The notes: generated by a model not told the origin, from the sequence alone. A DNA stretch of 64,000 bases from F-183 sp964627455 (GCA_964627455.1 CAZVKC010000032.1:21958-85957); one strand, 5' to 3'. Positions 17,447-25,785 are shown, counted from the first letter of the stretch. Translations and numbers: made by a program.

Positions 17447-18323
17447 GGTTCTCGAACGCCGCGGCGATCTCTTTCTTCGCGGCTTCACTAACCGGCGTCA
17501 GCGGCAGGCGCGGCGGACCTCCGTAGTATCCGTTGAGGTCCATCGCATACTTCAACCCGGGGACCCCGTACTTCGTGGTCACCAGCTGCGCGGCGCGTGC
17601 GATGCGGTCCTGCCAGTCGCGGCCGGCTTCGATTTCCCGCGTGCGATGCGCTTCCCAGATCGTGATGCAGGCGTATGGCGCGGCGTTCGCGAACGCAAGC
17701 ACGGCGCCCACCGCGCCCATCTGCAGCGACGGCCACAGCGTCGGCGCGGATCCCACCAATACCTGGAAGCCCGGCTTGCATTCCCGCATCATCTGCATCA
17801 CCTTCTCGAGGTTCCCCGAGCTTTCCTTGATGGCGATGATGTTCGGATGCTGCGACAACTGCGCGACCGCGGCCGGCGAAATGTCGACGCCCGTTGTCTG
17901 CGGCCAGTTGTAGATCATCAGCGGGATCTTCGACTGATCCGCCACCGCGCGGAAGTACAGCATCTGCGCTTCATCGCGGTTCAGCAAACTCTTGTAATAA
18001 TGCGGCGTGCGGACCATCGCCGCCTTGTATCCCATCTCCGCGGCCTTGTTCGTCAGCCACACGGTTTCGCGGACGCTTTCCACGCCCGTACCCGCCATCA
18101 GCAGTTTTTCCGGCGCAGCGTGTTTGGCCACCGTTTCCCAGATGAGGAACTTCTCGTCCGGCGTCAGCATGACGCTCTCGCCCGTCGAGCCGCACACCAC
18201 GTAACCCGACAGCGTCGTGCGATTCCACTTCACGACGTTGTGCTCGAGCTTCGACAGATAGATCTCGCCGTTATGATCGAACGGCGTCGCGATGGGGGGG
18301 TAAATGCCCTGGAGTTTCAACAT
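17436..18323 (-). CDS. DapA/HOGA-family class I aldolase (dihydrodipicolinate synthase-like)
   Basis: 295 residues, full length for the family. GIYPPIATPF starts the barrel, GSTGES binds the pyruvate carboxylate, YNWPQTTG carries the catalytic Tyr and IAIKESSG the Schiff-base Lys. The C-terminal stretch GLKYAMDLNGYYGGPPRLPL is closer to 4-hydroxy-2-oxoglutarate aldolase (HOGA1) than to true DapA, and the gene is not beside lysine genes. A role in 2-keto acid aldol cleavage, perhaps downstream of sugar-acid dehydratases such as the enolase-superfamily proteins here, is an inference. It lies 90 bases downstream of atpE, behind a strong hairpin. Confidence 0.85.
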   Translation of the reverse strand: MLKLQGIYPPIATPFDHNGEIYLSKLEHNVVKWNRTTLSGYVVCGSTGESVMLTPDEKFLIWETVAKHAAPEKLLMAGTGVESVRETVWLTNKAAEMGYKAAMVRTPHYYKSLLNRDEAQMLYFRAVADQSKIPLMIYNWPQTTGVDISPAAVAQLSQHPNIIAIKESSGNLEKVMQMMRECKPGFQVLVGSAPTLWPSLQMGAVGAVLAFANAAPYACITIWEAHRTREIEAGRDWQDRIARAAQLVTTKYGVPGLKYAMDLNGYYGGPPRLPLTPVSEAAKKEIAAAFENLKG

Positions 18324-18347
18324 AGGGAGACGGTCCTCTTATATGAC

Positions 18348-18385
18348 GAAGGGCAGGTTCCGCATGGTGCGCGAACCTGCCCTTC
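18348..18385 (-). terminator. Hairpin downstream of atpE, probable terminator or processing site
   Basis: A perfect 13-bp inverted repeat, GAAGGGCAGGTTC at 18348-18360 and GAACCTGCCCTTC at 18373-18385, with a 12-base loop. It lies between the atpE stop (18414) and the aldolase start (18323), as expected for the end of the ATP synthase Fo operon. No clear U-tract follows, so it may act with Rho or as an mRNA stabiliser rather than as a classical intrinsic terminator. Confidence 0.55.
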
Positions 18386-18413
18386 AGTCCACCGAAGCGA
18401 GACTACTGCAAGA

Positions 18414-18716
18414 CTACTTGAGGAAGACGATGACGAGCGTGTAGAGCGCGAGCGATTCGATCAGCACGAGGCCGAGAATCAGCGCGAAGCGGATGCCCGC
18501 CTGAGCTCCAGGGTTGCGCGCCATGGCTTCTGCGGCGCCCGCCACAGCCTTGCCCTGACCGAGACCGCAAAGGCCGGAAGCGATGGCCATCGCGAACGGG
18601 CTCAGAGCGGCGAGGTCCACCGAATAGCCCTTGGCATTCGTCGCACCCTGCGCGAAGACCGGCGTGGCCAGCACGAACAGGATGATGAACAACAGAAACA
18701 GCTTGCTAAAACGCAT
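18414..18716 (-). CDS. atpE: ATP synthase Fo subunit c
   Basis: 100 residues, longer than the usual 70-90 because of an N-terminal signal-like segment (residues 1-22, ending PVFA|Q). Helix 1 contains GLGQGKAVAGAAEAMARNPGA, the polar loop is ARNPGA, and helix 2 carries the ion-binding carboxylate Glu87 in LIESLALY. Gln54 and Glu87-Ser88 align with Gln32 and Glu65-Ser66 of the Ilyobacter Na+ ring, so Na+ binding is possible. The position of mitochondrial Lys43 is Gln here. The ribosome site AGAAGGAG is strong, and the 129-base spacer from atpB holds small hairpins (CCTGCGGCAGG, GCCGTCCGGC), consistent with separate tuning of this high-copy subunit. Confidence 0.95.
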   Translation of the reverse strand: MRFSKLFLLFIILFVLATPVFAQGATNAKGYSVDLAALSPFAMAIASGLCGLGQGKAVAGAAEAMARNPGAQAGIRFALILGLVLIESLALYTLVIVFLK

Positions 18717-18845
18717 GTTGCGTTTGTACTCCTTCTATGAATTTGCCGGACGGCCTGCCGCAGGAGGTGGTTCGTTCCATCATCTGGGGATGTGGGCGCT
18801 CACACTGCGCGAAACCGCAACGGCGTACTACTACCGAAACTCTTC

Positions 18846-19583
18846 TTAGTGCTCGCTCTCCATGGCGCTCGACACGTAGATCATGGTCATCAGCGTGAAG
18901 ATGTACGCCTGCAGGAACGAGACGAACACGTGCAATCCCATGAACACGGCCGGAATCGCAACATAGGTCAATCCGAGGAACGCCAGGGTCACCTGCTCGC
19001 CCGCAAACATGTTCGCGTACAGACGAACCGTGAGCGACAGCGGACGCGCCAGGTGGCTGACGATTTCAATCGGGATCATGATCGGCGCCATCACCGGGAT
19101 GGGACCCATGAAGTGCGCCGCATAGTGCACCACACCCTGCTTCTTGATGCCGAGCCAGTTGTAGAACGCGAAGGTCGCGAGCGCACAGCCCAGCGGAACC
19201 GGCGGGAACATGGTCGGGGATTCGAAACCGGGGATGATGCCGATCAGGTTGCAGAACAGGATAAACAGGAACAGCGTGCCGAAGAACGGAACGAGATGTC
19301 CGCCGTGGTGGATGCCCACTTCATCGGTCTGGCCGCGTAGGAAGTCGTACACGGATTCGAGCAAATGCTGCATCTTGGTGGGCTTATCCACCGAGAATCC
19401 GCTTTTCACAACGGCGAACACAACCAGCATGATGACGAACACCAGCAACTGCATCGACTGGAAGTTGCTCCACGGCTTGGCCGGGTCGTGTGCGTGCTGT
19501 CCTACCAGTTGAAGCGCGGCGTTGGCAGGTCCCGCCAGGAATTGATTACAAAGCGCTGTGATCCAAAGTTCGTGTTCGTGCAT
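18846..19583 (-). CDS. atpB: ATP synthase Fo subunit a
   Basis: 245 residues with five or six transmembrane helices. The essential Arg is Arg187 in ARPLSLTVRLYANMFAGE, and the C-terminal helix has FVSFLQAYIFTLMTMIYVSSAM as in all AtpB proteins. The N-terminus is His-rich (MHEHE). It stands 4 bases downstream of atpI, and the order atpZ-atpI-atpB-atpE is the standard Fo order. The genes for b, delta and F1 subunits are not in this window, so the operon is split, as is common in Acidobacteriota. Confidence 0.95.
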   Translation of the reverse strand: MHEHELWITALCNQFLAGPANAALQLVGQHAHDPAKPWSNFQSMQLLVFVIMLVVFAVVKSGFSVDKPTKMQHLLESVYDFLRGQTDEVGIHHGGHLVPFFGTLFLFILFCNLIGIIPGFESPTMFPPVPLGCALATFAFYNWLGIKKQGVVHYAAHFMGPIPVMAPIMIPIEIVSHLARPLSLTVRLYANMFAGEQVTLAFLGLTYVAIPAVFMGLHVFVSFLQAYIFTLMTMIYVSSAMESEH

Positions 19584-19587
19584 GTAC

Positions 19588-19992
19588 TTACAAGCTGTGC
19601 GTCGTCGAAGAAGAGGTCGCGAGTTCGTAGACGAGTTCGGCGAGAACGGCTGCCACCGTCGTCATGAGACCTGCGAAGACAGGCCACGGCCCGGTTCCGG
19701 AAACTCTCATCATAGCAAAAATGACGCCGCCGATGATCAGGTACCGGAATCCCATGGCGATCGCCGACGCCCGCGCGGACCTTGCCTTAGGCGCCTCGCC
19801 GCCGGCGCCAAGCGCGTTCACCATCCGCTTCATGAACAGAAAGCTGATGTAGGCGAGGATCGTCCCGGTCGCGAACCCCAGCGCATGCCGGAACGTGAAC
19901 GCGGCCCAGATTCCCACAATCCCAACCAAAGAAAGGATGAGAGTAAACCGTTCGATGCGGCCCAGAGCCTCGCGGTATTGCGCCTCGTCCAT
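19588..19992 (-). CDS. atpI: ATP synthase subunit I
   Basis: 134 residues with four predicted membrane helices (about 17-34, 37-55, 82-97, 100-122). Sequence similarity in this family is weak; the assignment rests on length, topology (RFTLILSLVGIVGIWAAF; GTILAYISFLFMKRMV) and its place between atpZ and atpB. AtpI helps assemble the c ring and, with AtpZ, has been linked to divalent cation transport. It starts 4 bases after the atpZ stop. Confidence 0.75.
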   Translation of the reverse strand: MDEAQYREALGRIERFTLILSLVGIVGIWAAFTFRHALGFATGTILAYISFLFMKRMVNALGAGGEAPKARSARASAIAMGFRYLIIGGVIFAMMRVSGTGPWPVFAGLMTTVAAVLAELVYELATSSSTTHSL

Positions 19993-19996
19993 CCTT

Positions 19997-20233
19997 TTAT
20001 TTCTGTCCGGTTTCGCGCATCAGGTCGCGAATCAACTGAATGAAGCCCGACGCGATCCCGATGATCAGGAACACGATCTTGAAGAAGCTCGTCCCCAGCC
20101 AGCGGTCGAGCCCATAGCCCATGATCCAGCCGACGAACACGCACGCGGGCAGGATCGTCGCGAGTCCCAGATAATGCCCCACCTGCGCCAATACTGGCAA
20201 GTCTTCTTTGCGTTTCTTGGGACTTTGACCCAT
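19997..20233 (-). CDS. atpZ: AtpZ/AtpI-type accessory subunit (F0F1-ATPase small membrane protein)
   Basis: 78 residues. A basic N-terminus (MGQSPKKRKEDLP) is followed by two helices, LATILPACVFVGWIMGYGLD and FKIVFLIIGIASGFIQLIRDL, with the family signature GYGLDRWLGTS between them. This is the AtpZ/AtpQ-type (DUF/PF09527) protein that begins many Fo operons. It is the first gene of the operon; the 106-base spacer to the divergent PAP2 gene must hold both promoters. Confidence 0.85.
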   Translation of the reverse strand: MGQSPKKRKEDLPVLAQVGHYLGLATILPACVFVGWIMGYGLDRWLGTSFFKIVFLIIGIASGFIQLIRDLMRETGQK

Positions 20234-20339
20234 CCACTGCCAGTGTACCCCTCACCGAACCTGTGAATTTCCCCTGCCTGGGTGAGCAACAATACAGGTG
20301 GTTCTCGGGTAATATGAACAAACGGTTTCATACTTGCAG

Positions 20340-21242
20340 ATGGAAAGTGTATTGACCAACGCCGGAGTCAGCGTCGCACACCGGTCGGTCCCGCTGCTGC
20401 GGTCCGAGCGAGCGGCGATGACTTTCTTCGTGTACCTGCTCGCATTGGGGCTCTTCCGCGGCCTCGCGTGGACCCAGACCGCCTGGCTCGCTTTCCCTCC
20501 GATATTGATCTTTGCGGCCGTCCGCCTCGAACAATCCATCTCCCGCCCGTGGACCCGCGTGACGCGTGAGTTCCTCAACCTCGGTTTGATCCTCGCCGCC
20601 TATTGGAGCGTCGAGTGGTTCAACTTCGAACCCAAACGCACCGACCTCCAACTGTCGTGGCTCGAATGGGACCGCGCCATTCTCCACACTTGGGGACTCC
20701 ATAACGCAATCGAAGCCCTCGGAAGCGTCATCCCCTACTTCCTCGAAACCGTGTACATGCTGCTCTACGCGATCCCGCCGATTTACCTCACCATCCTCTT
20801 CACGACGGGCGCCCGCCGCCGCACACACCGTTTTCTCTTCGTCGTACTGGCCGGCACACTCGCCGTCTACGCCTGCCTGCCTTACTTCCCCGTCATCGGC
20901 CCCCGCATCGCGTACCCCGGCGTCGACCTGCCTTCCTACACCAACGCGCCGCGCCAGCTCAACACGTGGCTGCACGACAATGCGGACATCTCCACCAGCG
21001 TCTTCCCCAGCGGACACGTTGGGGTCGCGTTCTCCACAGCATTTGGACTCGTCTTCGCCGTCCCCGAGCGCCGCCGCCTGATTCTCTCGGCGTTCACTGC
21101 CGCCGCGCTGGTTTGGGTCGCGACCATTTATTGCCGCTACCACTACACAGTCGACGGATTGGCCAGCATCTTCATCACCTTCGCCGTCTGGTTCGCCTGC
21201 AAAACCTGGGACGACACGTCGAATGCTCCTGCTCATTCCTAG
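20340..21242 (+). CDS. PAP2-superfamily membrane phosphatase (Aur1/PAP2_3-like)
   Basis: 300 residues from ATG at 20340 (a TTG lies 6 bases upstream). Six hydrophobic segments are visible. The PAP2 active-site motifs are FPSGHVGVAFSTAF (motif 2) and YCRYHYTVDGLAS (motif 3, R-x5-H-x3-D style); motif 1 is weak. These enzymes act on lipid phosphates or transfer head groups in the membrane. The last 20 bases overlap the LssY_C gene, so the two are one transcriptional unit, and LssY_C domains are known to occur next to or fused with PAP2 and DedA proteins. Confidence 0.85.
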   Translation: MESVLTNAGVSVAHRSVPLLRSERAAMTFFVYLLALGLFRGLAWTQTAWLAFPPILIFAAVRLEQSISRPWTRVTREFLNLGLILAAYWSVEWFNFEPKRTDLQLSWLEWDRAILHTWGLHNAIEALGSVIPYFLETVYMLLYAIPPIYLTILFTTGARRRTHRFLFVVLAGTLAVYACLPYFPVIGPRIAYPGVDLPSYTNAPRQLNTWLHDNADISTSVFPSGHVGVAFSTAFGLVFAVPERRRLILSAFTAAALVWVATIYCRYHYTVDGLASIFITFAVWFACKTWDDTSNAPAHS

Positions 21243-22605
21243 CTTGCTGTTCCTGTCGCTCGGCATCGAAGCGACACAGAACATGCAGGGACGGCTCCTC
21301 ACACCGATCGCGAGTTATTCGAAGCGCGGCACGCCCGTCGAGATTGAAATCGTCGCGCCCGCGCATCATGGCGCCGCGCCGATCGTTCCCGCCGGAACCG
21401 TCCTGCACGGCACTGTGCGCCAGGCTCACACCATCGGACTCGGCATCCGCCGCGAACGCTCACTGCTGGAACTGGAATTAAACGGCGGCTGCACGACCCC
21501 GCGAGGCGATCACATCGCCTGTGACGCGTTGCTGCAATCCGTCGACAATGCGCGGGAGCGGGTCCGCCGTCAGAACCGGATCACCGGCATTCTTGCCGCC
21601 AGCCATCCCAACTCCTGGCTGAAGGGCGTCTGGTTCCAGCGTCCGCACGCGCACATGCTGCAACGCTCTACTGCAGGACTCACCGGACCAATCGGCGCGA
21701 TGCAGAAAAGCCTCGCGCCCAGCCCCATCGGAGCCGCCACTGCAGTCGCCGTGCGCCTGCTGCTCTTCCGCATGCCGGAAACCGAAATCCAGTTGCCGTC
21801 CGGCGCCGAACTCAACTTCGCGCTGCACGCCCCTTTGTCCGAAACCTACGCAGACCCGATCGAGATCGACGAAGACAGCCCGCTCGCGGACCTGCCTGCG
21901 GATATCCGCCATGCCAACGGCAACCGCGCAGGCGATCAGATCAACATCGCCTTCCGTGGATCCCGCGAACAACTCGTCGAAGCCTTCGACGCAGCCGGGT
22001 GGATCACGCCGGAACCGCTCAATCGCCGTACGTTCCGACGCATGTACGGAGCGTTCACCACGTTCGGCAATTACCCCGCGGCTCCGGTTTCGAACCTCTA
22101 TTATCAGGACCGCCTGCCGGATCTCGTCTTTCAGAAATCCTTCAACACCATCGCCAAGCGCCATCACATCCGCATCTGGCAGAGCGAGACCGACCCGGAT
22201 CTGTGGCTCGCCGCCGCCACGCAGGATGTCGGCGTCACTTTCGACTGGTCGCATGTGAGTTTCACGCACCGCATCGACCCGGCCATTGACGGCGAACGCA
22301 GCAAGGTCCTCAACGATCTCGTGGCATCGGGATGCCTCGCCGGGAAAACGCGCGTTCCCCGCCCCACCGCCGCATCCAACCGCAGCGATGGTGACCTTCA
22401 CGTCGTCACGCTATCCGACGCCGGCTGCGCTTCGCCCGGCAGCACCGCAATCGCGCGCATCCGCCTCGCCAAGCCGCATTCGGCGCCGCCCGTTCTCGCC
22501 GCCCGCCGCTTCGTACTCGAGACCCGCCAGTTCGCCACGCGCGGAAACGTTTACTACTGGATGTATCGCGGCGCTGCATCCGCGATTTCCAACCTTCGCC
22601 ACTAG
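21223..22605 (+). CDS. LssY C-terminal-domain protein
   Basis: 460 residues starting inside the PAP2 gene (20-base overlap). An N-terminal hydrophobic stretch (MLLLIPSLLFLSLGIEATQ) suggests export or anchoring. Residues about 25-95 form a beta-rich segment with PAGTVLHGTVRQ, as in proteins with an SH3-like barrel. The LssY_C domain begins near 238 (INIAFRGSREQLVEAFDAAGW) and includes RTFRRMYGAFTTFGNYPAAPVSNLY, QDRLPDLVFQK and RHHIRIWQ. The domain's biochemistry is not known; the context with PAP2 suggests a lipid-phosphate or envelope function. Confidence 0.75.
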   Translation: MLLLIPSLLFLSLGIEATQNMQGRLLTPIASYSKRGTPVEIEIVAPAHHGAAPIVPAGTVLHGTVRQAHTIGLGIRRERSLLELELNGGCTTPRGDHIACDALLQSVDNARERVRRQNRITGILAASHPNSWLKGVWFQRPHAHMLQRSTAGLTGPIGAMQKSLAPSPIGAATAVAVRLLLFRMPETEIQLPSGAELNFALHAPLSETYADPIEIDEDSPLADLPADIRHANGNRAGDQINIAFRGSREQLVEAFDAAGWITPEPLNRRTFRRMYGAFTTFGNYPAAPVSNLYYQDRLPDLVFQKSFNTIAKRHHIRIWQSETDPDLWLAAATQDVGVTFDWSHVSFTHRIDPAIDGERSKVLNDLVASGCLAGKTRVPRPTAASNRSDGDLHVVTLSDAGCASPGSTAIARIRLAKPHSAPPVLAARRFVLETRQFATRGNVYYWMYRGAASAISNLRH

Positions 22606-22631
22606 AGCCGCTGTGGCATACTGATTGGACG

Positions 22632-23219
22632 ATGTCCGGCCCGGAAACAGATGTCACGACGCTTCTGCGCCGTTTCCAGCATGGCGATGAGGACGCGCAA
22701 TCCAAGCTCATTGCGGCCGTCTACGACGAATTGAAAGTGATCGCCTCGCGCTACATGCGCCGCGAAAACGAATCCCACACGCTGCAGACTACAGCGCTCG
22801 TCAACGAAGCGTATCTCAAGCTCGTCAACATCAAATCGGCTGAGTGGAAAGATCGCGCGCACTTCTTCGCGGTGGCGTCGCAAATCATGCGCAGGATTCT
22901 CGTCGACCACGCCCGCCGCCATATCGCCGGCAAGCGCGGCGGCGGTTTCGACATGCTGCCTCTCGAAGAAGGACTCGTCTTCAGTCCCCAGCGTTCGCGC
23001 GACATGATCAAACTCGACGAAGCGCTCGAACGCCTCGAGAAGACCGACGAACGCGTATCGAAGATCATCGAACTCCGCTTCTTCGGCGGACTCTCCATCG
23101 AAGAAACCGCCGAAGCCCTGGGACTTTCCCCGCGCACCGTCAAGCGCGAGTGGACTTTTGGCAAAGCCTGGCTCAAGAACGAATTCCAAACGGACCCGGA
23201 CGCTACACTGGGAACGTGA
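22632..23219 (+). CDS. ECF-type RNA polymerase sigma factor (Sig-70_X6 / ECF-like)
   Basis: 195 residues. Region 2 is seen in AVYDELKVIASRYMRRENESHTLQTTALVNEAYLKL and HFFAVASQIMRRILVDHAR, and region 4 in IIELRFFGGLSIEETAEALGLSPRTVKREWTFGKAWL (helix-turn-helix). The ESHTLQTTALVNEAYLKL block is the hallmark of the Planctomycete/Acidobacteria Sig-70_X6 group. No anti-sigma gene is adjacent. Its stop overlaps the start of the ABC permease gene (GTGA), so the two are translationally coupled, an unusual pairing. Confidence 0.9.
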   Translation: MSGPETDVTTLLRRFQHGDEDAQSKLIAAVYDELKVIASRYMRRENESHTLQTTALVNEAYLKLVNIKSAEWKDRAHFFAVASQIMRRILVDHARRHIAGKRGGGFDMLPLEEGLVFSPQRSRDMIKLDEALERLEKTDERVSKIIELRFFGGLSIEETAEALGLSPRTVKREWTFGKAWLKNEFQTDPDATLGT

Positions 23220-24025
23220 CCGCGACTCTCCCGGGCCGCCATTTTGCCCGCAATCTGATTGAACGCCGCACCCTGCTCCTCGAAATGGTGAAGCGCGATT
23301 TCAAGCAGCGTTTTGCCGGATCGGCCGCTGGTTGGCTGTGGGGCGTGATCCACCCCCTTGTCCTGCTCGCAAGTTGGACCTTCGTCTTTCAGGTCTGCCT
23401 CAAAACCCCGACGCAGAGCCACCTCACCGACAACTACACGATCTTCCTCTTCTGCGGCTTTCTGCCGTGGCTGCTGTTTCAGGAAACAGTGCAACGCTCC
23501 GCCGCTGCGCTGCTCGAACATTCGAACCTCATCACCAAGACGCTGTTCCCCAGTGAAGTCGTGCCGGTGTCGATTTTCCTGTCCGCGTTGATCAACCACG
23601 TCATCGCCATCGGACTCGTTTCGATCGCCGTCATCATATGGGATCGCGGCATCAGCCCGATGATGCTGTTCCTGCCCGTGTACATCCTGCTCAACGGCTT
23701 GTTCGCCATCGGACTCGGCTGGATCATCAGCAGCCTCAACGTCTACCTGCGCGACACCGCGCAAGTGGTGCAGGTCGTGCTGACGCTGTGGTTCTGGCTC
23801 ACGCCGATTTTCATCACCCGCGAGATGGTGCCCGACAAACTGCGCTTTCTCGTCGATTGGAATCCGCTCTCTTACATCGTCAACGCGTATCGCGAACTGA
23901 TCCTCAACGTCGAACTTCCCAACTGGCGCGAGATGGCGATTGTCGCGGCCTTTGCGATCACCGTCTTCATTGCCGGAGGACTCTTCTTCCGCCACCTGAA
24001 ACGGGGCTTCGCGGATGTTCTCTAA
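23216..24025 (+). CDS. ABC-2-type permease (polysaccharide/teichoic acid export, TagG/Wzm-like)
   Basis: 269 residues from GTG at 23216, which overlaps the sigma factor stop as GTGA. Six membrane segments are visible. LLEMVKRDFKQRFAGSAAGWLWGVIHPL is the typical N-terminal motif of O-antigen and teichoic acid exporters, and YLRDTAQVVQVVLTLWFWLTPIFI with WNPLSYIVNAYRELIL is the typical C-terminal half. Such permeases need a separate ATPase subunit; none is next to it. The 3' end overlaps the GNAT gene by 11 bases. GTG is preferred over the internal ATG because the earlier residues are conserved in kind (basic N-terminus). Confidence 0.85.
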   Translation: MTATLPGRHFARNLIERRTLLLEMVKRDFKQRFAGSAAGWLWGVIHPLVLLASWTFVFQVCLKTPTQSHLTDNYTIFLFCGFLPWLLFQETVQRSAAALLEHSNLITKTLFPSEVVPVSIFLSALINHVIAIGLVSIAVIIWDRGISPMMLFLPVYILLNGLFAIGLGWIISSLNVYLRDTAQVVQVVLTLWFWLTPIFITREMVPDKLRFLVDWNPLSYIVNAYRELILNVELPNWREMAIVAAFAITVFIAGGLFFRHLKRGFADVL

Positions 24026-24575
24026 GCAACTGCGCCCCGGCCTCGAATTGAAACTCGTCGAAGAGCGCCACGCGCTCGAGGTGTATAGCGTGATCGACGC
24101 GAACCGGCGATACCTGCGCCAGTGGCTGCCCTGGGTGGACGTCACGGCGAGCCCCGACAGCACGCTCGACTGGATCCGCAAGGCGCTGCGCCAGTTCGCA
24201 AAGAACAAAGGATTCCACGCCGGCATCTGGCACGAAGGCCAGTTCGCCGGAACCATCGGATGCCAGCCCATCAGCTGGTTGAACCGTCGCGTCGAAGTCG
24301 GCTACTGGCTTGCTGAACGCGCTCAGGGCAAAGGCATCATGACGGCCGCCACGGCGGCTCTGCTCGATCATGCCTTTGATGAGTGGATGCTGAACCGGGT
24401 CCAAATACAATGCGCCGCGGGAAACCTGAAGAGTCAGGCCATCCCGCGGCGGCTGGGTTTCACGCAAGAGGGGATCGTGCGCGAGGGCCAACTGCTCTAC
24501 GGCACGTATCACGACCTCGTTCTGTTCGGCATGCTGCGCGATCAGTGGCGCAGCGTTGCCCGCGACAAATTCTAA
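24015..24575 (+). CDS. GNAT acetyltransferase, RimJ/RimL (ribosomal protein Ser N-acetyltransferase) type
   Basis: 186 residues. LRPGLELKLVEERHALEVYSVIDANRRYLRQWLPW is the RimL/YdaF-type start, VEVGYWLAERAQGKGIMTAAT holds the acetyl-CoA-binding Q/R-x-x-G-x-G/A loop, and NLKSQAIPRRLGFTQEGI is the conserved closing helix. The substrate may be a ribosomal or other protein N-terminus. It starts 11 bases inside the permease gene and its stop overlaps the convergent gene at 24572 by 4 bases. Confidence 0.85.
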   Translation: MFSKQLRPGLELKLVEERHALEVYSVIDANRRYLRQWLPWVDVTASPDSTLDWIRKALRQFAKNKGFHAGIWHEGQFAGTIGCQPISWLNRRVEVGYWLAERAQGKGIMTAATAALLDHAFDEWMLNRVQIQCAAGNLKSQAIPRRLGFTQEGIVREGQLLYGTYHDLVLFGMLRDQWRSVARDKF

Positions 24576-25117
24576 ATACTGGCCTTCGGTTGCTGATGCT
24601 GGATCATCCGGCCTCCGCGGCGCGGCGCTTGAAACATCCCCAGCGGGCCCGTGCCGGTGAGGATCTCGTTCGGCGGAGGCAACAGGAACATCCCCACCGC
24701 TTCACGAACGAGCAGCTGCATGCGCTGCGCTTCTTCGAGCTTGCTCAGCTTCGCGCGCTGCTCGACCGTCAACTGCGCCAAGGCCTCATTGCGCAATTCT
24801 TCGGAGGTCGATTCCGCCTTGCCCTTGGCGAGTTCGAGCGAGATGTACAGCTTGCCGACCGTGAGAGCGTCGATATCGCCGGACGCGAGTTGCGTCCGCA
24901 GGGCCTTCTGCTTGCTTTCCAGTTCCTGCACGGAAGCCCGTGCTTTCACCCGCATCCGAGCTTGCAGTTCGCCGAGGGTCTTGCGCTGGGCATCGCTCAG
25001 CGACAAGTACTCTTGTAGGTTCGCCGCCGCAGGCTTTTCGGTTTCGGGCGCGGAGGCTTCCGGCACGAACCACATCAGCCCCAGGCTCATTACGGATGTC
25101 AACACGGGCTTCCACAT
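24572..25117 (-). CDS. Exported helical protein, Spy/LTXXQ-like
   Basis: 181 residues from ATG at 25117; upstream frame is open but residues MWKPVLTSVMSLGLMWFVPEA are a signal-like start. The body is almost all helix with LTXXQ-style repeats: YLSLSDAQRKTLGELQARMR, and later LAQLTVEQRAKLSKLEEAQR. The C-terminus is Arg/Gly-rich (APRRGGRMIQ). It is 22 bases downstream of a second Spy-like gene and probably co-transcribed with it. Spy/CpxP proteins are periplasmic ATP-independent chaperones or stress sensors; that role is inferred from the fold only. Confidence 0.6.
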   Translation of the reverse strand: MWKPVLTSVMSLGLMWFVPEASAPETEKPAAANLQEYLSLSDAQRKTLGELQARMRVKARASVQELESKQKALRTQLASGDIDALTVGKLYISLELAKGKAESTSEELRNEALAQLTVEQRAKLSKLEEAQRMQLLVREAVGMFLLPPPNEILTGTGPLGMFQAPRRGGRMIQHQQPKASI

Positions 25118-25139
25118 AATCAACTCCTCGATGCTGTGC

Positions 25140-25694
25140 TTAGAAGCGGGGCGGACCGCCGCGGAATCCCATCGCGGGACCCCGGCCTCCGCGCGGACCA
25201 CCAAATCGCCGGCCCTCACCATCGGGACCCGCGCCGGCGGGAGGATCGATCAATCCCAGCCGCATTGCCTCGTGCACCGCGCCGCCATTCTTCGCCGATT
25301 CCTTCAGCGAGTCGAGCTTCGCCTTCTGTTCCGGAGTCAGCGTCGCGATCAACTTGTCCGCCGCAGCCTTACGCGAAGCCTGCATCGCCTTGCGCGCGTT
25401 CTTCATTTCCACCATGGCCTGGCCGAGCGCAGCCGGATCGGCGTTATCCGAATGCATCTGGGTGCGCAGAGCCTGGCGCTTGGCGCGCATCGACTCCATA
25501 TTCGTGCGCATCGCCTCGTGCTGGTCCTTCATCGACTGGCGAATGGTTTCCACCTGCGCATCCGTCAGCGACAGGTACGACTTCAGTTGATCGAGTCTTT
25601 CGCCTCCGCCGCCAGGACCTCTGCGGGGCGGTTGCGCCAGTGCGGTCAGGCCCAGCGCCATAGTTGCAATCGCGATCGTTGTCCGTATCTTCAT
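25140..25694 (-). CDS. Spy/CpxP-like periplasmic protein
   Basis: 184 residues. Signal peptide 1-20 (ends ALAQ), then a Gly-rich linker, then helical LTXXQ motifs: YLSLTDAQVETIRQSMKDQ and LIATLTPEQKAKLDSLKESA, with a Met/Gln/Arg-rich helix between (KDQHEAMRTNMESMRAKRQ). The C-terminus is Gly/Arg/Phe-rich. The ribosome site AGAAGGAG is good. First gene of a two-gene unit on this strand, divergent from the PQQ sugar dehydrogenase across a 138-base spacer that contains a 22-bp dyad. Confidence 0.7.
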   Translation of the reverse strand: MKIRTTIAIATMALGLTALAQPPRRGPGGGGERLDQLKSYLSLTDAQVETIRQSMKDQHEAMRTNMESMRAKRQALRTQMHSDNADPAALGQAMVEMKNARKAMQASRKAAADKLIATLTPEQKAKLDSLKESAKNGGAVHEAMRLGLIDPPAGAGPDGEGRRFGGPRGGRGPAMGFRGGPPRF

Positions 25695-25785
25695 GGATCT
25701 TTGATCTCCTTCTGTACTGTTAAACTCGCGAGCCGGAAAATAGTTTGTTAAGACACGGAAAAGTTCGGTAAACCTTCAGCCGTCC

